A DNA stretch of 64,000 bases from Kingdonia uniflora (taxonomy: Eukaryota > Streptophyta > Magnoliopsida > Ranunculales > Circaeasteraceae): contig JACGCM010002086.1 in assembly GCA_014058105.1 (NCBI GenBank), forward strand, positions 1 to 64,000, read 5' to 3'. Below are positions 20,822-32,339 of the stretch, piece after piece (the first letter of the stretch is position 1; every line of letters begins with the position of its first letter). The position numbers and the translations under genes were made by a program. Below the pieces are notes generated by a model. The model worked only from the letters and a program-made list of their open reading frames with translations. It was not told where the DNA came from and made no database searches.

Positions 20822-22163
20822 ATGAGGTATAAGACTCTACCATGTCTCATCCTCATACTAAAATTCCAGATATTGTTTGCCAATGTTGGCGCGAAAGTTC
20901 CAGCAATCATAGTTTTCGGAGACTCTTCAGTTGATGCCGGGAATAACAATTTCATTCCAACATTAGCACGGAGCAACTTCCAGCCGTATGGAAGGGATTT
21001 TGAAGGTGGGATACCTACAGGACGGTTTTCTAATGGTCGGATATCTACAGATTTCATATCGGAGGGTTTTGGTATCAAGAGCAACATACCAGCTTACTTG
21101 GATCCAACTTATAGTATAAAAGATTTTGCAACCGGAGTTACTTTCGCTTCTGCCGGGACTGGCTTTGACAATGTCACTGCTAATATAGCAGTAAGTTGTC
21201 CAAATATGATATTTACAACTTTCTTCACAAATATTTATCTAAATCGTTATCCATGGCTAACCCACATTGCAGTCTGCGATACCTCTCTGGAAGGAAGTAG
21301 AGTACTTCAAGGATTTTCAGAAGAAACTGATAAACTTTCAGGGGAAGAATAAGGCACGGACGACAACTCGCGAGTCTTTGTACATATTAAGTTTAGGGAC
21401 AAATGACTTTCTAGAAAATTACTACTTGATTCCAGGCCGATCATCTGAATTCACTATTGAAGAGTACCAGAATTTCCTAATTGGGCTTGCAGAGAAATTT
21501 GTTTTGGATATTTACAAATTGGGAGCTCGGAAAATACTACTGACGGGGCTTACTGCGATGGGGTGTTTGCCATTAGAAAGAGCTAGGAATATAATGTCTG
21601 GGCATGCTTGCAGGGAAGACTACAACAAGTTGGGTAGAGATTTCAATGTAAAGTTTCACTCTTTGATGGATAAGCTAACAAAGGAAGTTAGAGGGATTAA
21701 ACTTGCAATTTCAGACGTTTATGGGATCTTGGTAGATGCCATTGAGAATCCCCATTTATATGGTAAATACTTTCATTTTGTATTTACTTTCGAAATTTTG
21801 ATTCATTTATATGATAAAAGTCTCATTCGAATATCGGTACCAATCGTTCTCAATAGTACTTTGAGAAATTGATTGAGTCAGATTTCCATGTATTACTACT
21901 ACAAGATAATGTATTGTATTTGTCCTAACATTGTTGTGTTTCTCCTTTCTTTTTCTTCTGATGATATAGGATTGGACTACGTAGCTTTTGGATGTTGTGG
22001 GACGGGAAGGTTTGAGATGAGTTATTTATGTTACCAATCGAATCCATTTACGTGTAAGGATGCGAACAAGTATATCTTTTGGGATGCATTTCACTATACT
22101 GAAAAGATGAACCATATAGTTGCCGATCATGTTATCAAGACAGCTTTGGCTAAGTTTCTATGA
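20822..22163 (+). CDS. GDSL esterase/lipase (SGNH hydrolase), secreted
   Basis: Three exons, 20822-21190, 21273-21762 and 21970-22163, with GT-AG borders and matching phases, give 350 residues, the usual family size. A signal peptide covers about residues 1-24. Block I is VFGDSSVDAGNNN, with the nucleophile Ser35. Block III is LGTND, with Gly165 and Asn167. Block V is DAFHYTE, with Asp325 and His328 (families usually have DxFHPTE, so the P-to-Y change is minor). GCCGTG in exon 3 is also typical. All SGNH residues are present, so activity on ester substrates in the cell wall or apoplast is plausible; the true substrate is unknown. The gene is complete and convergent with the thioesterase at 23039. 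Confidence 0.92.
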
Positions 22164-22585
22164 GATCTACCACAACTCATTTGTGATGGACCAATCAATG
22201 TCAGTGTTTGTCAGAGTGATTTTTGAGTTTTAAGTGTTCATGATATAGAGTTTGTGATTTGTCCAATGAAGCCAAAGTATTTGCATTTTACAGTGTTATT
22301 AGATAATTTAATCATCAAAGTGTTCTTAATCAAATATATCAGTATTCTTCTTGGCACTCGATATCTAGCAAATCATATCTGTTCAAATTTTTGATACTGA
22401 AAGTTCAATAAATATTATTAAAATGCTGTGTCTCCTCTCTGTATCATCTCCAACTTTGCTTTTTTTTTAAACCAATTCACAAATTTATATTTGCGCATAC
22501 GTTTTTTTCACAAATTTCACATCATACAGAGTAAAAAACCTAAATGGCATCAGAACTGGAGCAACTTTTATAATTAATAAATTTT

Positions 22586-22974
22586 AACCAAGATGGGAAC
22601 ATATTAAAGTACTTATCCAAGTTCACAAGTCTAACAGAGTAGAGAACTTTAACCAAGATGGGAACATATTAAAGTACTCATTCAAATTCACAAGTCTAAC
22701 AGAGTTGAGAACTTTTACCAAGATGGGAATATATTAAAGTACTCATCCAAATTCCCAAGTCTAACAGAGTAGAGAACTTTAACCAAGATGGGAATATATT
22801 GAAGTACTCGTCCAAATTCACAAGTCTAACAGAGTTAAGAACTTTAACCAAGATGGGAATATATTAAAGTACTCGTCCAAATTCACAAGTCTAACAGAGT
22901 TGAGAACTTTAACCAAGATGGGAATATATTAAAGTACTCATCCAAATTCACAAGTCTAACAGAGTTGAGAACTT
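22586..22974. repeat. 65-bp minisatellite, six copies
   Basis: The unit starts AACCAAGATGGGAAYATATT and contains CACAAGTCTAACAGAGT. Six copies in head-to-tail order differ at a few positions. It fills the gap between the convergent ends of the GDSL gene and the thioesterase and ends about 65 bp from the thioesterase stop, so it may be in its 3' UTR. Confidence 0.9.
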
Positions 22975-23038
22975 GGCATGAATATCTGAAGGCCAGGGAT
23001 CTCATGATAGAGGAAAAATTTTACCTAAGATACGTGCC

Positions 23039-26000
23039 CTACGAAGAATTACTAAAACGCGTCTTGATCCACGACTCCAGAGATCTCAGCTCTTCGTTGC
23101 TTATTGAATGGCCAAGACCAGGGTAAGCCTGCAAGTCGAATGCAACTAGTTTCAAGTAGAAGCTATGTTTAAAATATTTCAAGGAGTGTAATATAAATCT
23201 ATATACCTTAAACTCGCATCTAATTCCCGCTTGTTCTAAGAAAGGAGGGCCAGCTTGTCCGGCTTCAAACAATACCGTGTTATCGGCAATACCATGCGAC
23301 CACAAAATGGGTGTCTGCACATATTTTTAGATTAAAAACACCAAAAAGAACTTTAACACATGTCGAACCAAGAAAAAACTATAACAAAAAAATTGCAAGA
23401 TGTTGATGCACACGTTTATACTTTAACTTATGATAGGAAACAATTTTGTATCTTAGAATTCACCAACTGGAAAGATGTATTTATCAAATAAAGCATGATC
23501 ATGGTGATGCAAATATTAAGAAAGCTAAAGGGATCACCAGGCTCTGGGACTCAGATAATAAGGCATGGGTATCAAATGTACTCCCAGTATACGACTATTT
23601 TAAAAGCTGTACCTTTTTCGCACTTGGTGTGATGCGTTCTACAATAGATGAACTGAAGGGTATCCAGCCACTAAAGACTGCACCTCCACCTAGAGTTTTG
23701 GGGTAAAGCAGCACACTTGCTAAGGTCAAAGCACCTGCAAATTACAAATCTTCAACTTAAAAGACTGTACATTCATAAAACCTATAGATGTGCTGCTGAA
23801 GAAATGCAAACCTCCTTGGCTAAAACCACAAACAAAGATGTTCTCAGGATCTGTCCCAGCAGTTACCTCCTTATCTATCATTGAGTGCACCATTTGAACT
23901 GCTTTAAGTACATCACTTTCGCCTTTTGGAGAAACCTAATAAAATTCAGCTAATCTCATTTATTTTACTTTACAAAAGTTAGCATCACAGATGACAACAA
24001 ATCTTAAAATTACAGATATATTTACCTACACATGGTCAAAGTAATCAACCTAAAGAAGCTATAAGAATGCTGCAAGCCAACAGGGAAAAAAAATCATTGA
24101 ACAGTAATTTAAATCTTTAAAATCTCTCAGATGTATACATTTCTAAACTTAATCTCCATTATCTAAACACTATCTTTATCAAGTCCTAACCTCAAATAAG
24201 CTCATTTTATACCTATGTCTAGACTCTGAAAAACAGATTCTCTTAAGTTTGAAAAGCAAATTCCAGATACCGGGGGGAAAATATCTACAATGTAGCAATC
24301 CAACACTTCGTGAGTCTTTTTTCTTTAAAAAGGTGCACCACCTTAAAAGATAGTTATTCGAGGTGGAAAAAACAGTACAACTCAAGCGGCACAAATAGAA
24401 CACAGGACAGAAATTCGGAATACATTAAAATAGTATGTCAGCAGCACACCATTTAACTATGTGTTCTTCAAATCTCACTCCTCTCCTTGACGAAAATAGA
24501 ACAAAGTCAGGAACGACAACATAAATGCCAAGCATATAATTGTCTAGCGACTTGCCCTCCATTAAAGTGCATTGAATTTTCTCCTTCCATAACTAGTGCA
24601 AGGAATAAGACCTCGCAAAATCCTACAACTCATTGGTCTCCATCGCCTGACATTTCCAGCCCGTAAGGGTCTCAATTTTTTCAAGGAACTAGGAACCATC
24701 ATAGAAACTCCAAACATGCATAAGAAATGGTTCCAAGTAGTGGAATAAGGTCTGTGTAATTAAAGGTGAGCAACAAATTTATTTTGGCCTTACAAAAGAG
24801 ACATTGAAACTATCTCATGTAAATATATAACCCCAAATGTAGCCCCAAAAGACACGAGTCTCTATCTGCTTAACACCTAAACCTCCCATCTCTCACAAAT
24901 GTGTATGTTAAGCAATGATCTAATTCACAATTAAACTAACCTAAAACTAGCCTTTGAATTAAGCTCACTTAATCACTTAAAAATAAAAGTCAGAGACCTA
25001 GGGCTAATGAGTTTTACCCCAAACTTTACATAACTCTCTAAGGCTAAGCCTTTCTCTCACTGAAACAAACATAAAAAATAAACTAAGTTTAGACTCTCTT
25101 TTATAGGAGAAGAGACCTAGCACAAATATAAACCCTAATACTAATCTAATTGGAAAAGTAGTCATATTATTCAAGGAGTCAAAGTAAATAGCAATAACTA
25201 AATAAAAAAAGGTGCGCACACGCTATGAGAGTGGCCGTGAATACGACCAAGATTCCTATCAGTGTCAATCTATATTTATAAGTAATCTATATTGCGGCAC
25301 TCGCTATCAAAAAGTAATTTGTTCATTATTCATAGGAGTGTCATTTACTCATGTACAAAATTACATGAGTGTCTTATAAAGAAGTAAAAAAATATATATT
25401 AGTTAATTAATTTGTCAATCAAGAACTTTAGAACAATTTTTTTTTAATTAAATAGAGTTACAGTTTCAGTTTATAACTATGATGATATATGATAACTCAC
25501 TAATTAAAACCATTTACATAATCCAGAATGACTTTATGTCCTTCTAAGGAGTAAAAAAACCATTTCCATAATTATTTAGTATCCCTAAAATTTCAATTTA
25601 CAGGTAGGTAATACACGATTCGCAGAATCTTAGAGAGAAGATATCAAATCGACTAAGACTACAAAGGAGAGAAAGTAAAAAAACTTACGGCGGTAATAGG
25701 TATCTCATGAATGTCAAACCAAGAAGGCATTACAGCCCCATCTACAAAGAGAAACAAGTAAACAACATTACACTTACTTAAGAGAACCCCTTAAAAATTG
25801 AGTAGACAAATTTAGTTGAAGTGCTATTGTAATTGAAAACTCCATTTTCCAAAAAATAAGTGATTAAATGGGATGCATGCCAAACGTGTATAAGATCAAT
25901 TAAGTATTCATTCTACTTCTTAAAAAATATATTGTTCCTCATGGAACATAAAATATCCGCATTAAATGTGATTTAGACCCCAAAATCATAATAGAGAAAA

Positions 26001-29000
26001 TACCAGAGAAGATTCGACTAGGATAGAGGCTAAAACAAGACTGAAAGTTGAAAGAGACATGATTTGAAGAAGTGAAGGATGAGACCATGTGATGTTTCTT
26101 AATTCTAGAAAAGTGAAAAAATGATTTGATAGGCCAAAATCTCACAACATAAGAAGCCAAAGAACAAGCTTTGAGCCGTGGTTTATGATGTTTCCGAAGT
26201 TGGGATTCAGGAGGGAAAAAACGGATACGGAAGATTGTGTCTGTGGAAGTAAAAAAAAATACCTAGCTAAAACTGAAACACGACATTGTATCGCATTTAA
26301 AATACTGTTTTCGTGATTTTTTTTCTCTCCATGAGGTTTCCCCAGCCTTCTCAGGGTTTTTTTTTTCTCTATTTATCCTTGACCTTAACCCCTGAACTTT
26401 CTAGGGTTCTTTTCTCCATAAATTCATACCCAAACTTAACTTTACAACTTTATTTCTCTATAAGTAAAAAGTGCTTATGATCTCACTCTCTAAATTGTCT
26501 TCAAAATTTCATTGTTTTACATTATGTTAGGATCCTTGGGTTAAGACCATTAAATACTATACAATTAACTCCTAGGCTTTAATTGGTGCAATGGTATTAA
26601 GGTCTTAACATTTGGAATTAGAGCCAACCACCACATAAAGGGTTCGAATCCTGGCATGTGCAAATTATGATAAAAAATCATTTTTGGAGAAAAGGGGTAC
26701 CATAAAAAATGTTGGGCCCCCCACAATGAGCTAGTATGTAATTAGCCACCATAAAAAAAAATGGCCTCTGAGGACGTTCAGTCTTGAAGAGAGTTGGGAT
26801 GTTAGGATCCTTGGGTTAAGACCACTAGTTGCCGCACAATTAACGCCTAGGTTTTAATTGGTACAACAAAATTAGGGTCTCTCGATATTTACCCTCTCTC
26901 AAATCAGCATTTTTTTATTTTTTATTTTTTTAAGGAAAGCTGGGGTTAGATACCCTATAAACCATCTATACAAATAATGAAAAACTTACATCCTAAGATT
27001 TTGTTTACCCAACATAAAGTCACTAGGCTAGGAGCTAGTGGCCAACAATATGAGTTCACCATCTACAGTACAAAAAAAAAACTGTGTATTTGTTAGCTTC
27101 TCTATATCTGTGAATTATAGAGAAGTTATGTAGCTGCTTGATCAAGTAATGAATGTTCTGAAGCAAGAGCTTGCAATCCCATGGAGGTTTTCTTCCCTTC
27201 TCTATGTAGGCCACCATTTGAAAAGAGTCGGTCACAACTTGAAAGTCCTTGTACCCTTTCACAATTGCAGCCCTCTTTTTCTGATCGACCGATAGGGAGG
27301 TCACTTATAAACGACTTGGGCCGGAAATGTAGTCAGCTTATAAACGACTTGGGCTGGAAATGTAGTCGGCTTATAAACGATTTGGACTGGAAATGTAGTT
27401 GGGTGGTTACAAGTAGTTACATGGTAGTCCGACTGAAGCTTTTTCGGATCCCCTAATTACCCTTTTGATTTTTTTTTATTTACATTCTATATTTGTTGTG
27501 GAAAAAGAAATAAAGTGAAAGTTGTTGGGCATTTTGGGTAAAGGAAAATACCTCTCTTCTACTCCCCATGTTTCTCTCTTTCCTCCTATAATCTCTCTAA
27601 CAACTCTTTTTGTTATATTTATATCTTCCCTATCTCTGCAAATCTCTCTCTCTCTCTTCCTTAAAATTATCTTTCTCTCTCTCTCTCATCCACTACCGAC
27701 TATTGACACAGGGAGAAAAATAAGGGTCGCATTTCCTATTTTATCACCCATGAGGACATTATCTCTATGTTGATTGCTAAGATCATTATTTTTGTGTGCT
27801 ATGCTACATAGAACATGATAATCATTTTGCAAGAACATAGATTTTCGAATTTCTAATCGTTATAATGAGAAAGCGTTATTGACAAAAAACGTTGGAATAC
27901 AAAGAATTAGCGGTTGGTTCCATTGGCACCCAGTATACTAGTTATAGCTAACATCACTTGGTAAGTGACTGTGTTGGCTTCCCCTCTACCACTATAAGCC
28001 AACAAGCATTAAACCATCTATGTTGAGCATTGGGGTACCTTAATCAGAGCATCTGTAGTCGACTCTCCATATTGGCTTAAAAGGAAAATTTGGAGAGTCA
28101 AACCCTATAAAACACCTACATCCAACTTTCCAAATTAAAGTCAAATTGCTTAAAGTCATTTTGGCTCTCCAAATTTGACTACCAATTGCACTCTCCAAAC
28201 CAAATTTAATGCTCATGTGGCAATCAAATTTTGTTTAAAATACAACAAAATATACCCTTGTTTTGTGGGAAAGATAACATGAAGCATTTGGCAAGTAATT
28301 TTTGAGGAGTCGAATGTAGTGACAAAATTTATTGACTTTTATTAGCCATTTAGGCCAAATTTGGTGACTAAGAGCATTTGTAGTCGATTCCTCAAATATT
28401 AGTCACCAAATTTGGTTTTATTGGCTAATAAAAGTTCAATTTTTTTTCACTACATCCGACTCCTCAAAAAGTATTTGTCAAATGCCACATGTCAACTTTT
28501 CCATAAAATCCTTAATTTTTGGGTAGATTTTGTTTCATTAAATTTGATTTGAAGAGTAAAAAAAAAAAAATCAAATTTGATGAACAAATATGACTTTAGG
28601 CAATTTAACTTTAATTTGGAGAGTCGGATGTAGGTGTTTTATAGAGATTTAGCTCTACAAATTTGACTTTAAACCAGTATAGAGAGTCGACAACAGATGC
28701 TCTAAGAGCATGTCTTTGTTTCACAAATTTTATTAGCCAAACCATATTTACATTGGCCTTAAAGTCAAATTTTATAGGTTTGTTGCATTAGAAGAGCCAT
28801 AATCGAATATTGATTCCTATATTGTAGGTTTCCACTTGAGTTTTGCTTTGGCTACCTATCAAGGTCATCAAATATGGCTACTCAAGATGACTTTAAGCAT
28901 ATTTGGCTTTTAAATGGAGAGTCTAATGTGGCAAATTTGTTATATTTTGCTCTTCAAATATGAATTTAAAGAAAAATAGCTACTCTAATATAGATGCTCT

Positions 29001-29477
29001 AATATTTGGGGAATCAGACCCCTCTAGATTCTATCTCTCTAGGTTTCCTATTCCTAACTTGAATTTTTCGCCGAATTGCAAACTATATAAAATATCTTAA
29101 CAGCAATACCCAGATCATAATTTCATCTCATAATCCAATAAAAACTCACAATTATTAAAACTCTAAAGAGATCATAATGTGTTTTAAGAAACTAAACCAA
29201 ACTTACAATTGCAAGAAACTGGCTTTGAAGGCGCAGATGGGAAAGACCATTTGGTGTTTTTGAATTCAGGTGAAGTGAAGAGGGTTTTTATGGGTTCATT
29301 TGCTGGACCTGAATCTCCCAAACCATGAAGCCAAAGAACAAAACTTCGTGCTGCCATGGGGTTTTGTGAATTAGGGTTTGGTGGGTTTTCTTGGAAGAAC
29401 AAGATGAAGAGAATAGTGATTATAGAAGTTGTTGTAATTAGGGCTAAAGGTTTCATAAACATGAAGAAATACTTCAT
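23039..29477 (-). CDS. Acyl-protein thioesterase / carboxylesterase (LYPLA type)
   Basis: Six exons on the minus strand: 29477-29207, 25741-25689, 23935-23812, 23734-23613, 23314-23207 and 23128-23039. All have GT-AG borders and compatible phases, giving 255 residues. The fold is an alpha/beta hydrolase: WLHGLGDSG near residue 50, GFSQGG with the nucleophile Ser147, GIADNTVLF with Asp201, and GLGHS with His233, so the catalytic triad is complete. Plant members remove acyl groups from cysteines or hydrolyse lysophospholipids. The first about 40 residues include a hydrophobic stretch (LITTTSIITILFILFF) before MAARSFVLWLHG. Translation from the internal Met would give the usual soluble form, so both start sites are possible. 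Intron 1 (3465 bp) and intron 2 (1753 bp) carry transposon remnants. Confidence 0.93.
24990..25270. repeat. Dispersed repeat related to blocks A and B (thioesterase intron 2)
   Basis: Blocks such as AACCTAGCACAAA versus GACCTAGCACAAATATAAAC, and the preceding TTTACCCCAAA region, match 2430-2700 and 7880-8160 in order. This is a third, diverged member of that repeat family. Confidence 0.5.
26525..26885 (+). mobile_element. Candidate TRIM (miniature LTR element) in thioesterase intron 1
   Basis: Two direct repeats of about 86 bp start TGTTAGGATCCTTGGGTTAA (26525 and 26800). The first ends GGTCTTAACA and is followed after two bases by TGGAATTAGAGC, which matches 10 of 12 bases of the usual initiator-tRNA primer site. 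A purine-rich GAAGAGAGTTGGGA precedes the second repeat. The 190-bp interior has no coding capacity. The right end of repeat 2 has diverged, and I see no target duplication. Confidence 0.5.
27304..27402. repeat. 33-bp tandem repeat, three copies
   Basis: The unit is CTTATAAACGACTTGGGCTG plus 13 bases, in intron 1 of the thioesterase gene. Confidence 0.75.
28046..29000. mobile_element. Cluster of nested or adjacent inverted-repeat MITEs
   Basis: 28046-28703 begins AGAGCATCTGTAGTCGACTC and ends with its near-perfect inverse; both arms extend about 100 bp. Its centre holds a second inverted pair (about 28279-28365 against 28392-28485) around another AGAGCATTTGTAGTCG end. A third related element runs 28706-29000 (AGAGCATGTCT to AGATGCTCT). 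All lie in intron 1 of the thioesterase and are non-coding. Confidence 0.65.
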
Positions 29478-30132
29478 TAATGGAGTCGCTCATGAAACTA
29501 CTAAATGCTCCTTTTATTTACTCTAAAATGCCCTTCATATCCTTTTTACAGAAACAGCATTTGGAATGGCATTTTTCCTTGAAAAACTGCGATTTAATAA
29601 CGTTCAACGACCGAAGTCGTTCCCGCAGAGTATGTATTCCCTTGATAAAAATGTCATTTGCGAAAATTTCACCGATATTTCCAAATTTTAATAATTCAAT
29701 CTCGAAGCCAAATTTTGTCAAAACAAATTCCTTTTATTTTTTTGGTGTATATATAGGGTCAAAAATAGATGGCTCTTACGTTGTTTTGTCTTCCTATTCT
29801 AAATTATCAGATGTTGAGTAGCAGTTGGGTAGGTTTGATCGGTATTGTTAAGATCGGTGGATCAAAGTTAGTCCCACATTGGTTAAAAATGTAGTTCACA
29901 GAAGGATATAAGACCTAAATTGCACCGAGGCCTTTTAAGAATAAACCTCCTGAGGACAATATCAGTGCAATGGGGGGGAGAGAACATAGTTTGGACCATT
30001 ACTTACTTGAAGCACAATCTTTAAGCCAGAAAATCATCGATCCATTTATGAAAAAAAGGATATTACAGCGGAATACGAAAAATGATATTGAAGAAAAGTT
30101 GGAACATATTACATATTAGTGTCCCAAAACAT
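29478..30132. other. Intergenic, head of thioesterase to tail of RALF copy 5
   Basis: It contains the minus-strand promoter region of the thioesterase and unrecognised sequence. At 30118-30131 lies the end of the out-of-frame RALF tail. No gene is supported. Confidence 0.4.
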
Positions 30133-30477
30133 TTATCCTTTGTTGAAAGACGGAGTTATCAGCTGGAATCTTTTCAACTTTGATCTCTTCCCGACTGCTC
30201 TTCGCTTGTTTTTATCTTTCACTTCTGGCTTCTTTAGTTCCTCTGGATCGCTTTTGCATCCATCACTCTTATTGCAACCTCTATTGTAATGGTGAACAGG
30301 TTTTCCTAAGCAATATCCAATATGACCCTTACTGTGACCTACACACCTTTCGGGATCACCCTTATTGATAGGACCATAGTGTATAAACCTGACGCGTGTC
30401 GCCTCTGTGATCCTGATGAAGAAAGAACTAACGATGATTGCAGCAATAGATAATATAAGTACCTTATTAAATCCCAT
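30133..30477 (-). CDS. RALF-like secreted cysteine peptide, copy 5
   Basis: 114 residues, intronless. The MGFNKVLILSIAA signal peptide (residues 1-26) is followed by a mature part that keeps an aromatic RFIHYGPI segment, closer to the YISY receptor motif than copies 2-4. Then come C-x10-C, the HHYNRGC block and the fourth Cys. The frame runs on past the point where copies 2-4 stop, giving a very basic C-terminus (KDKNKRR, KRSKLKRF). That basic tail is the same DNA that in the +2 frame encodes the FQQRINVLGH remnant. It is the strongest candidate in the cluster for a conventional RALF ligand, because of the retained Tyr. Confidence 0.87.
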   Translation of the reverse strand: MGFNKVLILSIAAIIVSSFFIRITEATRVRFIHYGPINKGDPERCVGHSKGHIGYCLGKPVHHYNRGCNKSDGCKSDPEELKKPEVKDKNKRRAVGKRSKLKRFQLITPSFNKG

Positions 30478-30559
30478 GGCTGATTAGTAGAGAATAATAT
30501 GATATCTTTTGGTTAACGATTACTATTGCTGCAATGAGTTTATGAGAACGATTTTAGTG

Positions 30560-30566
30560 ATTTATA
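30560..30566 (-). promoter_or_regulatory. TATA box of RALF copy 5
   Basis: TATAAAT on the minus strand, within GACTCTCCCTATAAATCACT, is shared with the + strand copies. The region from about 30480 to 30610 is a close inverted match to 19985-20119, so the core promoter was inverted with the gene. Confidence 0.7.
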
Positions 30567-30619
30567 GGGAGAGTCTAATTCCAAAAATGGGGTTTAGTTA
30601 TTGGAGAGAGATATCCACG

Positions 30620-31636
30620 GCATTGTTGTAGTATGACCATACAGCCAGACTGAAAACTGAAATCCAAATTTAGCTCTTTTCTCCAGCATATTTTGAACGT
30701 ATCCGTGTACAGCTGAAAAACAGACAGAAAACGAAAGGAATGTGCAAACTGCATTCCGAATTTAGTTTAAGTCCGCTGAGATGCAAAAAAGAAAAACAGA
30801 CCGTGCCACAATCACAATCATCCACGAACTGCAGATGTTGATACTAAGAGTTTGCTAGCTATGTGTTTTGGTGAATCTGATGCAATGCCACAATCACCCA
30901 CGAGAATACATGCATTTTTGAATTGAAGCTTGTAAATATCTCCCTAGTATTACTCGCATTCCCTCTTGAAACAAGAGATATCTGATTATCTGGCCTTAAA
31001 ACATACTATACGAGGATTATTTCCTATTAGTTTTGTTTTTCTGTCAGGCACGTTGGCCTTAAACCATAATAGACCTATATTGCCTATTGCATATCTGGTA
31101 TCTCTACTACTGGCTCAACTCAAGACATTTGTTATGTTCATCGTTAGATCTTTAACGTCATTTTGTTGCTCTTACATTACTGCCAGTGTCCAATTTTTAG
31201 GTAAATGTCATTCACATGCACCTAGTCTTTTTAGCAGTGTATCAACCTTCATCAGTGAATCCTTGGACCCGTGCGCAATATGATTGGCAGACAAAACAGA
31301 GAAACCTAATTAGAAAGAAAATCCTCGTGATTAAGTTTGTGATTGTTCTTATAGTTGCGATGAAGTCGTGAGCAATGTAGAATCTTTGGGAGAGCTGGAA
31401 TGCTTTATGGCACCATATATCATATTTTAGACATTTATGGACGTTGACGACACAAATATTTAAGCTAGACGTCATTCATGGTCTCGAGTGCGAAAAGTTG
31501 GCTTAATCTATGATTTAGATAATAAAAAGTAAAAGTTATATTTATAACTTAAAGGATACAAAATAATACAAAGAAGCAGTAATCATAAAAGAAGATGAAA
31601 TACAAAACATTTACAGATGATAATCAGAGTAGTTTA
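30620..31636. other. Spacer between RALF copies 5 and 6
   Basis: The first part (30640-30700) still resembles the region upstream of other copies (TTGGATTTCAGTTTTCAGTC in inverted form). The rest is unrecognised, with no supported gene. Confidence 0.4.
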
Positions 31637-32002
31637 TTAGTGTCCCAAAACAACCATCTCTTGTTGGAATTCAAATTCATCAGCTAGAACATCTTCGGTT
31701 TTAAACTCAACCGGGGTCTCAACGACCCCAGCCTTTACTTGTTCTTTATCCTCCTCATCTGCCTTCTCTGCCTCTTCAATATGCAATCTGCACCTCTTAC
31801 CTTTGCAAGGTCTTTCTGGAAGGTTAACGGATTTGCCTTGGCAGTTTCCAAAACGACCCTTAGTGTGACCCTTGCATACGGAGGGTGAATTACCCTTATG
31901 GATATGACTATTGCCAATAAACCTGGCCTCCGTGATATCAATCATTAGGGAGCTAACGAGGATTGCAGCAACAGAAAGTACGAGTACCTTATTCAGTGCC
32001 AT
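31637..32002 (-). CDS. RALF-related secreted peptide with long acidic tail, copy 6
   Basis: 121 residues, intronless. The signal peptide MALNKVLVLSVAAILVS matches the cluster. The mature part starts ARFIGNSHIHKG, then C-x10-C, an 11-residue spacer ending PERPC instead of the usual RGC, and only four residues to the last Cys (KGKRC). A long acidic tail follows (EEAEKADEEDKEQ) and ends MVVLGH. This is the only copy in which the VLGH tail is in frame, so it shows what the tail of the other copies may once have been. With the altered RGC block, binding like that of a standard RALF is uncertain. TATA box at 32074-32080. Confidence 0.8.
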   Translation of the reverse strand: MALNKVLVLSVAAILVSSLMIDITEARFIGNSHIHKGNSPSVCKGHTKGRFGNCQGKSVNLPERPCKGKRCRLHIEEAEKADEEDKEQVKAGVVETPVEFKTEDVLADEFEFQQEMVVLGH

Positions 32003-32073
32003 TGATTAATGGAGAATGAATATGTTCTTCTCTTGGTTACTGCACAAAATGAATTTTGCAAATATGTCTGACG

Positions 32074-32080
32074 ATTTATA
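32074..32080 (-). promoter_or_regulatory. TATA box of RALF copy 6
   Basis: ATTTATA on + (TATAAAT on minus), 72 bp upstream of the ATG at 32002. The surrounding promoter has diverged from copies 1-5. Confidence 0.6.
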
Positions 32081-32339
32081 GGAAGATAATATTTTTAAGG
32101 ATAGCCACTCAGTTTAAGGAACACGCAACTGAATCCAAATTTAGTATTTTGTTCTTCCAATTTAAGCACTCAAATAATTTAGGGGAAAGTAAAAATAAAA
32201 CCTGTTTTGGGATATTGGTTACCGTTGTCTAGGTAGAACTGAAAACTAAAAATGAAATCAAACACATGTTTACAACAGCCACTGATTTCACGCAGGCCTT
32301 TTTCTTAGAAACATGTTAAAATTAGGAAGATGGTGTGTG

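Noticed and set aside
26585..26660. tRNA-like box A and box B motifs in thioesterase intron 1
   Set aside because: No cloverleaf can be drawn. The motifs fall inside the TRIM-like repeat structure, which explains the region better than a tRNA or SINE.
30966..31283. 105-codon frame between RALF copies 5 and 6
   Set aside because: No recognisable domain, signal or promoter; composition is like the surrounding spacer.
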